The notes under the pieces: generated by a model
The model's database searches: none
The model's input: only the letters and a program-made list of their open reading frames with translations
Told to the model about the DNA's origin: nothing
Assembly (NCBI RefSeq): GCF_003259435.1
Contig: NZ_QLMA01000003.1
Location: 62,001 to 126,000, forward strand
DNA: 64,000 nt
DNA from: Chitinophaga dinghuensis
Lineage (GTDB): Bacteria; Bacteroidota; Bacteroidia; Chitinophagales; Chitinophagaceae
Direction of reading: 5' to 3'
Shown here: piece after piece, positions 34,249 to 43,892 of the stretch
How the letters are laid out: each line of letters opens with the position of its first letter
How positions within the stretch are numbered: the first letter of the stretch is position 1
Position numbers and translations under genes: made by a program

Positions 34249-36207
34249 ATGAGGTTTAAGAACAGTATATTCCACGTAATGCTGGTGGCAGGAGTATGCG
34301 TTGCCGCATCGGTAAACGCACAACAGTCGACGCCCCACAATTACCTTGAAAATGCCTGGAAACAGGCGGGAGGCACGGCCGCCTTCAGTCAGACAGAGCG
34401 TTGGAGGACAGCGCTGAAACAGCAGATCGCTGCTCAGATGGAAGCTTTGTCGCCAGCAGTGAAGCAGGGCTTGATTGCCGATGCAGAGAAAGCCATGAAA
34501 TTTACCTGGCCGGCATTGACGGCCGACTTATACCTTCAATATCGTGATAACGGTAACAGGAGCAACTTTGAGGCCGTACAGGGAGAGCGGAGAAGAGTGC
34601 TGGCAGCCCTTATTGCAGGGGAAATGGCGGAAAAGAAAGGTCGCTTTATTCCACAGATTGGCAATGGTCTGTGGCTCATACTTGAAGAGAGCACCTGGGT
34701 ATTGCCAGCCCATGTAGGCGTACAGAAAATGGGTACTAATCTGCCCGATCCGGCAGAGGAAATAATAGATTTAGTAGCTGGGGAGACCGCCATCACACTG
34801 GGTTGGACACAGTTTCTCCTGAGAGAGGAACTGGACAAATTCTCTGTCATGATTAACAGAAGAATTGATGCCGAACTCGATCGCCGGATTTATACCCCTT
34901 ATTTACAGCGGAACGACTACTGGTGGATGGGCTTTAAAGGCGGACAGGTGAACAACTGGAATATATGGGTAAATACCAATATCATGAAGACGGCATTACT
35001 CAACCTGGACGATGCCGCCAAACGCGGCGCTATCCTTGAAAAGAGTATCCGTAGCTCCGATAACTTCGTCAATGCTTATGGCAACGATGGCGGTTGTGAT
35101 GAAGGCCCTTCCTATTGGGGACATGCCGGCGGTAAACTGATAGAACTGCTGGATAATCTCAACAGCGCATCCAATCAGCAACTTAATTTCAGCAAGAATG
35201 AATTAATGCATGCCATTGGCGCATACATTTATAAGATGCATGTAGACAGCAATCGTTTTGTGAATTTCGCCGATGCTTCTGCCCGCAGCGTGCCGCCCCC
35301 ACATGATGTATACCTCTATGGTAAAATGTTCCAGGATACCCTCCTGACCCGCTTCGGCGCTTATTTATACCGACTGGAACATCCGGATATGCAGATCCAG
35401 AGAAGTACTAGCATCGCTAATTTCGTATTTGAGTTGTTGTTAAACGGCGAGATGCGTAATACTGTAGCTGCCGCGCCTTATACGGATGTTAACTGGTTGC
35501 CCGACTTACAGGTACTATCGCTGCGTGCCCGTAAAGGAACGCCTAAAGGCATGTTCTTCGCTGCGCAGGGCGGACATAATGCTGAAAGCCATAATCATAA
35601 TGACGTAGGCAATTTTGTGCTGTACTTGGATGGAGAGCCCGCCATTATTGATGTGGGAGTAGGTACTTATACCAAACAAACATTTAGTAAAGACAGATAT
35701 AAGCTGTGGTATATGCAATCACAGTGGCATAACTGTCCTACTATTAATGGCGTGATGCAACAAGATGGAAGAACTTTCCGAGCCAGCAATGTACAGTTTA
35801 CGCGCGGCAAAGATGGTAGCTCGCTGGCCATGGATATTGCCACCGCTTATCCCGCCACCGCTGGTGTGAGTAGCTGGAAACGTTATTTCAGTTTTTCCCC
35901 TCAGCAACAGCAGTTAAAGATTTCAGAGGATTATGAGCTGAAAGAGTGGAAAGAACCTTTCCGTATACATTTCATGACAGCAACAAATGTAGATGCCGCT
36001 GTACCTGGGAAGGTAGTATTGAAAGGGAAAACGGGCAATCTGGTCCTGACTTACGATCCCGCTTTATTCACGGTGCAAACAGAGGCGCAGGCAATAGATG
36101 ATGTTCGTTTATCATCTGTATGGGGAAACAGTGTAACCCGTATCAGCCTTGTTCCGAAGCAGCAAAAACTAAAAGGAAGTCATTCTTTTACCTTCAGAAA
36201 GGAATAA
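34249..36207 (+). CDS. heparinase II/III-family polysaccharide lyase, secreted
   Basis: 652-residue predicted polysaccharide lyase. The signal peptide is residues 1-25 (ending ASVNAQ) if translation starts at the ATG at 34249; the longer frame from 34219 adds 10 residues ahead of it. The N-terminal half is an (alpha/alpha) toroid with EGPSYWGHAGG near residues 285-295 (candidate catalytic Tyr289), and the C-terminal half is the heparinase II/III beta-sandwich with HNAESHNHNDVGNF near 443-456 (candidate metal and catalytic His/Asp). Families PL12, 15, 17 and 21 share this architecture; the substrate cannot be told, but it must contain a uronate because KduI/KduD and GH88/GH105 genes follow. 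Confidence 0.85.
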   Translation: MRFKNSIFHVMLVAGVCVAASVNAQQSTPHNYLENAWKQAGGTAAFSQTERWRTALKQQIAAQMEALSPAVKQGLIADAEKAMKFTWPALTADLYLQYRDNGNRSNFEAVQGERRRVLAALIAGEMAEKKGRFIPQIGNGLWLILEESTWVLPAHVGVQKMGTNLPDPAEEIIDLVAGETAITLGWTQFLLREELDKFSVMINRRIDAELDRRIYTPYLQRNDYWWMGFKGGQVNNWNIWVNTNIMKTALLNLDDAAKRGAILEKSIRSSDNFVNAYGNDGGCDEGPSYWGHAGGKLIELLDNLNSASNQQLNFSKNELMHAIGAYIYKMHVDSNRFVNFADASARSVPPPHDVYLYGKMFQDTLLTRFGAYLYRLEHPDMQIQRSTSIANFVFELLLNGEMRNTVAAAPYTDVNWLPDLQVLSLRARKGTPKGMFFAAQGGHNAESHNHNDVGNFVLYLDGEPAIIDVGVGTYTKQTFSKDRYKLWYMQSQWHNCPTINGVMQQDGRTFRASNVQFTRGKDGSSLAMDIATAYPATAGVSSWKRYFSFSPQQQQLKISEDYELKEWKEPFRIHFMTATNVDAAVPGKVVLKGKTGNLVLTYDPALFTVQTEAQAIDDVRLSSVWGNSVTRISLVPKQQKLKGSHSFTFRKE

Positions 36208-36313
36208 CGATTTAGCAGCTAGGGCAGCGATGCCGCGATATATTTTTTAATCATTTTAAATTCAATGCAGGCAAGCATTTACAGTGAACAGTAAAAAATA
36301 GGGCTTGGATTAT

Positions 36314-36327
36314 TGCAAACGTTTGCA
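36314..36327. promoter_or_regulatory. LacI-type operator, perfect palindrome
   Basis: TGCAAACGTTTGCA, 58 bp upstream of the first DUF2264 gene, in the 177-bp gap after the lyase gene. Likely controls the six-gene run from 36385. Confidence 0.6.
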
Positions 36328-36384
36328 TTAAATTAGAGTCTTGGTAGGCCGGCATTTGGTAGTAACCACTTAAAACAAACAGTT

Positions 36385-37656
36385 TTGGAAAGAAGAGATT
36401 TTATCAGAATGGCCCCGCTTGCCGGCATTGCAGGAATGGTAGCGCCGGGAGCAGCAGTAGCCGCTGCCGCGCAAACAGGAGATCATACGAATGTACAAGC
36501 GGCTGTTGCGCAAACAGATCGTGAATACCATGTGCAATTATTGCAGCGTATTGCTAATCCGGTGGTGGAGAATATGGCGAAGGGCACGCTGAAAAAGAAC
36601 ATGCCGAAAGAGAAAGGTCCTGGTTACGGACTGGCATTGGAGAAAGTGACCTACCTGGAAGCCTTTGGCAGATGCATATCTGGCCTGGCACCATGGCTGG
36701 CATTACCAGATGATGCAACGGCAGAAGGAAAACAACGTAAGAAAGTAAGAGAACAGGTATTACAGGGCATCGTGAATGCAGTGAATCCCGCGTCTCCCGA
36801 CTATCTAAACTTCCGAACGGAAGGTCAGCCACTGGTAGATGCTGCCTACTTATGTCAAACGTTTATGCGTGCGCCGGAAGCGCTCTGGAAGCCGCTAGAC
36901 AACACTACAAAGAAAAACATCGTGACGGAGCTGAAAGAGCTGCGTCGTATAAGACCTGCATATAATAACTGGCTCTTGTTTGCCGGTATGGTGGAAGCTT
37001 TTCTGCTCTCTATTCATGAAGAATATGAGCCGCTGAGAACCATGGTGGCCACTCAGAAAATGAAAGAGTGGTATGCCGGCGATGGCTTCTACAGCGATGG
37101 CCCGCAGTTCTCATTGGACTACTATAACGGCTATGTTATACATCCTATGCTCACAGATATGCTGCGCGTATTGGCGGATAACAACCAAGGGTCTAAAGCG
37201 GATTATGAGCAAGCCATGAAACGCATGCAACGTTTTTCTGAATTGCAGGAACGTATGATTGCGCCTGATGGCACTTATCCTGCAGTGGGCAGGTCTATGA
37301 CCTATCGCACCGCCGCTTTCCAGCCACTGGTACAATTGGCGTTGATGCATCAGCTGCCGGAAGGCATCGTGCCTGCACAGGTACGTTGTGCCATGACAGC
37401 GGTAATGAAACGCATTTTTGAAATGGAGGGCACCTTCGATAAACAGGGATGGTTGCAGTTAGGTATCTGCGGACATCAGCCTGAAGTGGCAGATGTATAT
37501 ACTTCTACCGGCAGTCTCTACATCTGTACCAACGGATTTCTGGCACTCGGTCTGCCTGCGGAAGATCCTTTCTGGAGCGAAGCTCCGGCGGAATGGACAG
37601 CGCAGAAAGTATGGTCAGGAAAACCAATTAAAAAAGATTACCACGTTACGTATTAA
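36385..37656 (+). CDS. DUF2264 protein with Tat-type signal (first copy)
   Basis: 423-residue exported protein of the DUF2264 family, helical toroid-type proteins linked to glycoside hydrolysis. A TTG start at 36385 gives MERRDFIRMAPLAGIAG, a twin-arginine signal; the next ATG (36409) would delete the arginines, so I prefer TTG. Conserved segments include KVTYLEAFGRCISGLAPWL, the DGFYSDGPQFSLDYYNGYVIHPM motif and DGTYPAVGRSMTYR, plus CGHQPEVADVYTSTGSLY. These are shared almost word for word with the second copy at 43893. It is probably periplasmic and processes uronate oligosaccharides; exact chemistry unknown. KduI starts 28 bp downstream. Confidence 0.82.
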   Translation: MERRDFIRMAPLAGIAGMVAPGAAVAAAAQTGDHTNVQAAVAQTDREYHVQLLQRIANPVVENMAKGTLKKNMPKEKGPGYGLALEKVTYLEAFGRCISGLAPWLALPDDATAEGKQRKKVREQVLQGIVNAVNPASPDYLNFRTEGQPLVDAAYLCQTFMRAPEALWKPLDNTTKKNIVTELKELRRIRPAYNNWLLFAGMVEAFLLSIHEEYEPLRTMVATQKMKEWYAGDGFYSDGPQFSLDYYNGYVIHPMLTDMLRVLADNNQGSKADYEQAMKRMQRFSELQERMIAPDGTYPAVGRSMTYRTAAFQPLVQLALMHQLPEGIVPAQVRCAMTAVMKRIFEMEGTFDKQGWLQLGICGHQPEVADVYTSTGSLYICTNGFLALGLPAEDPFWSEAPAEWTAQKVWSGKPIKKDYHVTY

Positions 37657-37684
37657 TCCAATAACTATTATTCGATAAAGCATT

Positions 37685-38527
37685 ATGAGCAGTAAATATG
37701 AATCCCGTTATGCAAGCAGTCCTGCTGAAGTAAAGCAGATGAACACCGCACAACTGAGAGAGGCATTCCTGATTGAAAGCGTTTTTGCAGCAGACCAGAT
37801 CAACTGGGTACATACGCATTATGATCGTTACCTGACTGGCGGCGCTATGCCTGTGAAAGCGGCGATCACACTGGATACCATTGACCTTCTGAAAGCGACT
37901 TATTTCCTGGAACGCAGAGAACTGGGTATGATCAATGTGGGTGGCGATGGATTTGTGGAAGCTGACGGCGTGAAATATGACATCGCATTCAAAGAAGCAT
38001 TATATATTGGTAAAGGCACGCAGCAAGTATCTTTCCGCAGTAAAGATGCTGCTAATCCTGCGAAATTTTATCTCAACTCAACACCTGCTCACCATACCTA
38101 TCCTACAAAGAAAGTCTCTAAAAACGAGGCAGAAGTTGTAACGCTGGGCGCACTGGAAACTTCCAATCACCGTACTATCAATAAACTGTTAGTAAACAGT
38201 GTACTGGAAACCTGCCAACTGCAAATGGGTATGACAGAACTGAAACCAGGCAGCGTTTGGAATACGATGCCTGCACATACACACGACAGAAGAATGGAAG
38301 TCTATTTCTATTTCGAAGTGCCTGAAGCGCAGAGTGTATGCCACTTTATGGGACAGCCGCAGGAAACCAGACATATCTGGATGCAGAACGAACAAGCGGT
38401 TATTTCTCCACCATGGTCTGTTCACTCAGGCGCAGGTACCAGCAACTATACCTTCATCTGGGGTATGGCCGGCGAAAACCTGGACTATGGCGATATGGAT
38501 CACTGCAAGATCAATGAGCTACGTTAG
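37685..38527 (+). CDS. kduI: 5-dehydro-4-deoxy-D-glucuronate isomerase
   Basis: 280-residue cupin-fold isomerase converting 4-deoxy-L-threo-5-hexosulose uronate to 3-deoxy-D-glycero-2,5-hexodiulosonate, the first cytoplasmic step after lyase and unsaturated-uronyl hydrolase action. The metal-binding [20 protein letters not shown] motif and the later [20 protein letters not shown]is are present, and the length is standard. It is within a tight run (21 bp to the next gene) ahead of the GH105 fusion and kduD. Confidence 0.95.
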   Translation: MSSKYESRYASSPAEVKQMNTAQLREAFLIESVFAADQINWVHTHYDRYLTGGAMPVKAAITLDTIDLLKATYFLERRELGMINVGGDGFVEADGVKYDIAFKEALYIGKGTQQVSFRSKDAANPAKFYLNSTPAHHTYPTKKVSKNEAEVVTLGALETSNHRTINKLLVNSVLETCQLQMGMTELKPGSVWNTMPAHTHDRRMEVYFYFEVPEAQSVCHFMGQPQETRHIWMQNEQAVISPPWSVHSGAGTSNYTFIWGMAGENLDYGDMDHCKINELR

Positions 38528-38548
38528 TAACTGATAATATCTGTAATC

Positions 38549-40756
38549 ATGATGAAAAATATACTGAAGGCAAGTCTCGCAGGACTTGCCCTGTTCCACG
38601 CATCCGGCGTTATGGCTTTACCGGTGGGCGACTCTTCCCTGTCGGCCCCGGCAGTTATTTCCCAGATGGAAAAAGTAGGTACCTGGCAATGGAAAAATCT
38701 TGATTCCAAAGGCTGGGCTAATAGTCAGACAGACTGGACAAACGGCGCCATGTATGCCGGTATGTTCAAACTGTCGCAGGTATCTGAAAATCCTTACTAT
38801 ATCCAGCGTTTGCTGAATGTAGGCGCTGATAATAACTGGAATACTGGTCCACGTAGATTTTTTGCAGATGATTATTGTATCGGCCAGACTTATTCCCAAC
38901 TGTTTAATGTTTACAAGAATCCCGTGATGATTGAGCGCTGGCGCAAGCTGGCCGACAGTATTGTGGCTGCGCCTCATACTGAATCGCTCGCCTGGGAAAA
39001 AGGTATTCATTTCCGTGAATGGGCATGGTGTGATGCCCTGTTTATGGGCCCTCCAGCCCTGGCTTATCTTTCCACTGTTACCGGCGATGCCCGTTACCTG
39101 GAAACTGCCGATAAACTCTGGTGGAAAACCACTGACTTCCTTTACAGCAAACAAGACAGCCTTTATTATCGTGATGCCCGCTACTTCAGCCAGAAAGAAC
39201 AAAATGGCACAAGAGTATTCTGGAGTCGTGGTAATGGTTGGGTAATGGGAGGACTGGTACGTATGCTCGACAACATGCCAGCCAACTATGCCAACAGAGC
39301 TAAGTTTGTGGCACTGTATAAAGAAATGGCTTACAGAGTAGCCGCATTGCAAACCAATGATGGCACCTGGCATGCGAGCCTGCTCGATCCGGAGAACTAT
39401 CCTTCCAAAGAAACCAGCGGTACCGGTTTTTACGTGTATGCGTTGATGTGGGGTGTCAACAATGGCATTCTGCCTGCAAAACAATTCATGCCGGTGATTC
39501 GTAAAGGTTGGGAAGCGTTGGTGAGCTGTGTACATCCTGATGGTAAATTAGGTTTTGTACAGGTGATTGCTGCTGCCCCGGGAAAAACCACTGCCGATGA
39601 TACGGATGTATATGGCGTGGGCGCATTCCTGCTGGCAGGTTCTGAGTTGATCAAATATGATGTTCGCTTGCAGAACCCTAAGACGATTGAACTGACCAAT
39701 ACCATTGGCGTAGATCGTCAGGGCGAAATAGTGGAGATGGATATGGCCACCTTTGCAAAAGCAGGGGCTACAAAGAAAGAGTTCAGAATTGTGAATGCGG
39801 TGAATGGTAGGGAGATACCATACCAGCTGATTTATAACGGTGAAAAAACGCCACAGTCGATACTCCTGCAAATCAACGCGGCGCCTGGCGCTACTGTGAC
39901 CGCAGTAGTGAAAGACGGTGCGCCGGCTCCTGTGAAAGCAAGAGCTTATGGTCGTTATGTACCTGAGCGTAAAGATGATTATGCATGGGAAAATGATCGC
40001 ATGGCATATCGTATGTATGGTGCAGCATTGGAGCAAACGCCTAAAGAGATGGCTTTTGGCATCGATGTATGGGCAAAGAGAACAGAAGAGCTGGTTATCA
40101 ATGAATGGTATAAAACAGATAATTATCATCATGATAATGGCCAGGGACTGGATTTCTACAGTGTAGGTCTGACCCTCGGCGCCGGCGATAATGCGCCTTA
40201 TGCAAAAGACAGCATCTACTATCCTAAAAATTATCGTAAGTATAAAACGCTGGATAATGGTCCGTTGCGTACTTCCTTCGCGCTTTCCTATGAAACATGG
40301 AATGCAGGCGGCGTACCGGTTACTGTGACTAAGACTATTAGTCTGGATGCGGGTTCTCAGCTGAACCGCATGTCTTACCAATATAATTTCAAAGGCGGTA
40401 CACTGCCAGTAGTGACTGGGATTGTGAAACGTAAAGAACCGGGTACTATTTTACTGAATGAGAAAACGGGTGTAATGGGCTATTGGGAGCCGCAGCACGG
40501 AGAAGATGGCACAATAGGACTGGGTTGCGTATTTCCGGGCGCGAAGGCTGGTATGAAAACAGATGCAGTACATCTGTTGACGCCAGGAGAGGCCACTGCT
40601 ACTGCCCCGTATGTGTATTATGCAGGAGCATCCTGGAGTAAGGGCGGAAGAATTGCCTCTTCAGAGGAGTGGTTCAGGTACCTTGAAAACTTTGCGGCGC
40701 GGGTACAAAATAAAATTGCAGTAACTATTCAGTCTTACCCTTCAAATCAGAAATAA
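38549..40756 (+). CDS. GH105-type unsaturated uronyl hydrolase fused to a DUF4861 domain
   Basis: 735-residue exported enzyme. After a signal peptide (about residues 1-23) the N-terminal part (about 30-375) is a GH88/GH105 (alpha/alpha)6 toroid with EWAWCDALFMGPP (Asp162 a candidate catalytic residue), WSRGNGWVMGGL and the KETSGTGFYVYAL signature of unsaturated rhamnogalacturonyl hydrolases. The C-terminal part (about 390-735) is a beta-sandwich of the DUF4861 type. The fusion roughly doubles the usual 370-residue length. It probably releases a terminal unsaturated uronate from lyase products. Its stop overlaps the start of kduD by one base. Confidence 0.88.
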   Translation: MMKNILKASLAGLALFHASGVMALPVGDSSLSAPAVISQMEKVGTWQWKNLDSKGWANSQTDWTNGAMYAGMFKLSQVSENPYYIQRLLNVGADNNWNTGPRRFFADDYCIGQTYSQLFNVYKNPVMIERWRKLADSIVAAPHTESLAWEKGIHFREWAWCDALFMGPPALAYLSTVTGDARYLETADKLWWKTTDFLYSKQDSLYYRDARYFSQKEQNGTRVFWSRGNGWVMGGLVRMLDNMPANYANRAKFVALYKEMAYRVAALQTNDGTWHASLLDPENYPSKETSGTGFYVYALMWGVNNGILPAKQFMPVIRKGWEALVSCVHPDGKLGFVQVIAAAPGKTTADDTDVYGVGAFLLAGSELIKYDVRLQNPKTIELTNTIGVDRQGEIVEMDMATFAKAGATKKEFRIVNAVNGREIPYQLIYNGEKTPQSILLQINAAPGATVTAVVKDGAPAPVKARAYGRYVPERKDDYAWENDRMAYRMYGAALEQTPKEMAFGIDVWAKRTEELVINEWYKTDNYHHDNGQGLDFYSVGLTLGAGDNAPYAKDSIYYPKNYRKYKTLDNGPLRTSFALSYETWNAGGVPVTVTKTISLDAGSQLNRMSYQYNFKGGTLPVVTGIVKRKEPGTILLNEKTGVMGYWEPQHGEDGTIGLGCVFPGAKAGMKTDAVHLLTPGEATATAPYVYYAGASWSKGGRIASSEEWFRYLENFAARVQNKIAVTIQSYPSNQK

Positions 40757-41511
40757 TGTTTGAACTAAACGGAAAAGTGGCCCTGGTAACGGGTTGTAAA
40801 AGAGGTATAGGAAAAGCGATGGCAGTGGCTTTGGCGCAGGCCGGCGCTGATATCATCGGGGTGTCGGCTTCTTTGGAGCTGAGCGGCAGCGAAGTAGAGC
40901 AGGAAGTAACCGCATTGGGAAGGAAATTCAGTGCCTATCAGTGTGATTTTGCAGACAGAGAAGCCCTGTATACCTTTATCCGTCAGGTACAGAAGGATCA
41001 TCCGGTTATTGATATCCTGGTGAATAATGCCGGTACCATTATGCGTAAGCCGGCGGCAGAGCATCCGGACGAATACTGGGATAATGTGATCAATACAAAT
41101 CTGAACGCGCAATTCATTATTACCCGTGAAATAGGTAAGGGTATGATTGCCAGAGGCAGCGGAAAAGTTATCTTTACAGCCTCCTTACTGACATTCCAGG
41201 GCGGTATCAACGTACCTGGTTATGCAGCTAGCAAAGGAGCCGTAGGTTCGCTGGTGAAAGCATTCGCCAATGAATGGGCTTCCAAGGGAGTAAATGTTAA
41301 TGCCATTGCCCCAGGGTATATTGCCACAGACAATACCGCCGCCCTTCGTGCAGATCAGCAGCGCAGCACTTCTATCCTGGAACGTATCCCGGCAGGCCGC
41401 TGGGGAGAACCCGAGGATTTCGCAGGCCCTGTTGTATTCCTTGCATCCAAAGCAGCAGATTATGTACACGGTACTATCCTGACTGTAGACGGAGGCTGGA
41501 TGGGAAGATAA
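40756..41511 (+). CDS. kduD: 2-dehydro-3-deoxy-D-gluconate 5-dehydrogenase (SDR)
   Basis: 251-residue short-chain dehydrogenase reducing the KduI product to 2-keto-3-deoxygluconate, which KdgK then phosphorylates. The cofactor motif TGCKRGIGKAMA, the NNAG motif in VNNAGTIMRKPA, the catalytic Ser in FTASLLTFQGG and YxxxK in YAASKGA are all present; the C-terminal VHGTILTVDGGWMGR is typical for KduD. Starts at TAATG coupled to the GH105 fusion. Confidence 0.93.
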   Translation: MFELNGKVALVTGCKRGIGKAMAVALAQAGADIIGVSASLELSGSEVEQEVTALGRKFSAYQCDFADREALYTFIRQVQKDHPVIDILVNNAGTIMRKPAAEHPDEYWDNVINTNLNAQFIITREIGKGMIARGSGKVIFTASLLTFQGGINVPGYAASKGAVGSLVKAFANEWASKGVNVNAIAPGYIATDNTAALRADQQRSTSILERIPAGRWGEPEDFAGPVVFLASKAADYVHGTILTVDGGWMGR

Positions 41512-41551
41512 ATAGCGAATAAATCATTGCAGGAAAAAGCATATAAATTCC

Positions 41552-42613
41552 ATGAGTAAACGTACAGAAAAGACGATTGTCGATATCGCGGAAGAACTGC
41601 AGCTGTCAGTATCCACAGTATCCAGGGCCCTGAACGATCACCCTAATATCAGCGCACGAACGAAAGAACGTGTGAAGAAGACGGCACGAAAGTTAGGCTA
41701 CAGACCTAATGCACTTGCGGCAGGTTTGCGTAATAATAAGAGCAAAACGATAGGCCTGATTGTCCCGAGAATCTCTATGTTTTTTCCTGCAACGATCAGC
41801 ACTATCATTCAGAATAAATTACAGGAGTTCGGCTATAACCTGATCATTTGTCAATCCAATGATTCTTATGAACAGGAAGTAGCTTTGGTAAATACTTTAT
41901 ACTCCGCCAGGGTAGATGGTTTGGTGGTTTCCACCACTTTGTATACTACCGATTTTTCGCACTTTGATGTATTCCGGGACAACAATATTCCATTGGTGTT
42001 TTTTGACCGTGTGCCGAAGGATTATAACGTAAAGGTGATTAAGGGAGATGACTACCGTGGCGGATATATCGGTACCACTCATTTAATAGAGAAAGGTTGC
42101 AAAGATATTGTCCATATTTCCGGACCGCTCACTTGCTGTCTTTACAGTGATCGCGTGGCGGGTTATAAAAGCGCTTTGCAGGAATTCAAATTACCGTTTA
42201 AGAAATCGCGCGTATTCTACCAGGAGCTGACCAAAGAAAATGCCTGGCAGACCTGTGAGAAGATATTCAGCCAGAAGCCATACCCAGATGGGATTTTTGC
42301 CTCTAATGATACTACCGCTATCACTATTTCGGAATACTGCCGCAGTATTCATCTGCGTGTTCCCGAAGATGTGAAGATTGTCGGTTATTCTAATGATCCA
42401 CGTACAGAGATCGTATCGCCGGCAGTGTCTTCCGTAGACCAGTATCCTGGTATGATGGGAGAACGGGTGGTGGCGGTACTGATGGAAATGATTAATGGCC
42501 GTCAGACAGCTGTTCCGCGTTATTCACAGGAAATCATTCCCATCCAGCTGATAGAAAGACAATCCAGTGCCGGTAAAGTGAAAGCAGGCAAAAAGAAATT
42601 ATCGTTGTCATAA
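41552..42613 (+). CDS. LacI-family transcriptional regulator (first)
   Basis: 353-residue repressor or activator. The N-terminal helix-turn-helix is residues 8-30 (VDIAEELQLSVSTVSRALND), followed by the hinge helix (PNALAAGLRNNKSKTIGLIV) that reads the centre of the operator, then a periplasmic-binding-protein-like sensor domain to the end. LacI members with the VSTVSRAL/hinge pattern usually bind palindromes with a central CG step, and TGCAAACGTTTGCA copies surround this gene, making it the prime candidate. The effector is likely a pathway intermediate such as KDG. It lies 40 bp after kduD. Confidence 0.92.
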   Translation: MSKRTEKTIVDIAEELQLSVSTVSRALNDHPNISARTKERVKKTARKLGYRPNALAAGLRNNKSKTIGLIVPRISMFFPATISTIIQNKLQEFGYNLIICQSNDSYEQEVALVNTLYSARVDGLVVSTTLYTTDFSHFDVFRDNNIPLVFFDRVPKDYNVKVIKGDDYRGGYIGTTHLIEKGCKDIVHISGPLTCCLYSDRVAGYKSALQEFKLPFKKSRVFYQELTKENAWQTCEKIFSQKPYPDGIFASNDTTAITISEYCRSIHLRVPEDVKIVGYSNDPRTEIVSPAVSSVDQYPGMMGERVVAVLMEMINGRQTAVPRYSQEIIPIQLIERQSSAGKVKAGKKKLSLS

Positions 42614-42634
42614 CTCAGACGCATATACGAAATC

Positions 42635-43828
42635 ATGAAAAGAAAACTGATTATTCCATTACTGCTGTCTGCCCTTTCTTTGCAAACGTTTGCACAAGTG
42701 GGCAAGGCCAACAAAGCGTTGCTGAAGCAAGCTGATGAAACATTACAGTTCGCAGCCCGTCAGTATAAACTGATGGCAGCACATGTACCTGATTCTGTAC
42801 TACCTAGAACTACCAACACCAAGAACGGTTCCTTGCAAACTTCCAGCAGCACCTGGTGGACCTCCGGATTTTATCCTGGCACCAACTGGTACCTGTTTGA
42901 GTACACCAAAGATCCGGCCTTCAAAGCGGAAGCCCTGAAGCGCATGGCATTGGTAGAAAAAGAGAAAAATAATAAAGGCACGCACGACCTGGGCTTTATG
43001 ATGTATTGCCCATTCGGAAATGCTTACCGTATTACCAAAGATCCTGCTTATAAAGCGGTATTGCTCACCAGTGCCGCATCTTTATCTACCCGTTTCAACC
43101 CGACTGTAGGTTGCATCAAATCATGGGACCATGGTACCTGGAAATTCCCGGTGATCATCGACAACATGATGAACCTGGAATTACTGACCTGGGCTACCAA
43201 AGCAAGTGGCGATAAAAAGTTTGCCCAGATCGCCAAAACGCATGCTAATACCACTATTAAGCATCATTTCCGCCCGGATTACAGCTCTTACCATGTAATT
43301 GATTATGATCCGGCTACAGGCGCTGTATTGCAGAAAAAGACCCATCAGGGTTATGCAGACAGCTCTGCATGGTCCCGCGGACAGGCATGGGGACTGTATG
43401 GCTATACAATGATGTATCGCGAAACCAAGGACAAAAACTACCTGGAACAAGCGCGTCACATTGCAGAGTATATCCTGCATAATCCGAACATGCCGGAAGA
43501 CCTGGTTCCTTACTGGGACTACAATGCTCCGAATATTCCAAATGCATTGCGTGATGTTTCGGCTGCTGCCGTAGCTGCTTCCGCATTGCTGGAACTGAGC
43601 AAGTACACCGACAAAGCCACCGGCAACCGTTACTGGGCTGCAGCAGAAAAAATGCTGACCAGTCTCTGTAGCCCTGCTTACCTGGCGAAAGAAGGTGAAA
43701 ACAATGACTTCATCCTGATGCATAGCGTAGGGTCGCTCCCACACAACTCCGAGGTGGATGTACCACTGACCTATGCGGATTACTATTTTGTTGAGGCGCT
43801 GTTGCGCTACAAACAATGGGCTAAATAA
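42635..43828 (+). CDS. GH88 unsaturated glucuronyl hydrolase
   Basis: 397-residue exported glycoside hydrolase family 88 enzyme. Signal peptide residues 1-20 (ending LQTFAQ). The (alpha/alpha)6 barrel holds two candidate catalytic aspartates, Asp118 in GTHDLGFMMYCPF and Asp176 in VIIDNMMNLELL, equivalent in spacing to the Asp pair of known GH88 enzymes, plus WSRGQAWGLYGY and the substrate-side SSSTWWTSGFYPG. It hydrolyses the unsaturated uronate from lyase-made disaccharides and oligosaccharides. It is 21 bp after the LacI gene and is followed by a strong hairpin. Confidence 0.93.
   Translation: MKRKLIIPLLLSALSLQTFAQVGKANKALLKQADETLQFAARQYKLMAAHVPDSVLPRTTNTKNGSLQTSSSTWWTSGFYPGTNWYLFEYTKDPAFKAEALKRMALVEKEKNNKGTHDLGFMMYCPFGNAYRITKDPAYKAVLLTSAASLSTRFNPTVGCIKSWDHGTWKFPVIIDNMMNLELLTWATKASGDKKFAQIAKTHANTTIKHHFRPDYSSYHVIDYDPATGAVLQKKTHQGYADSSAWSRGQAWGLYGYTMMYRETKDKNYLEQARHIAEYILHNPNMPEDLVPYWDYNAPNIPNALRDVSAAAVAASALLELSKYTDKATGNRYWAAAEKMLTSLCSPAYLAKEGENNDFILMHSVGSLPHNSEVDVPLTYADYYFVEALLRYKQWAK
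42681..42694. promoter_or_regulatory. LacI-type palindrome inside the GH88 signal-peptide codons
   Basis: TGCAAACGTTTGCA, identical to the sites at 22427 and 36314, lies 47 bp inside the GH88 gene and 68 bp after the LacI gene. It could be an autoregulatory or roadblock site or a coincidence of the codons for LQTFA. Confidence 0.4.
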
Positions 43829-43843
43829 TATCTTAAAGGTAAC

Positions 43844-43876
43844 GGGGTGATGGTTTTCCATCACCCCCTTTTTTTT
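43844..43876 (+). terminator. strong hairpin terminator or attenuator between GH88 and second DUF2264 gene
   Basis: Ten-base-pair stem GGGGTGATGG/CCATCACCCC with a TTTT loop and eight T. It ends only 17 bp before the start of the next gene on the same strand, so it would reduce expression of that gene. Confidence 0.85.
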
Positions 43877-43892
43877 GCTTAAAATTTAGAAC

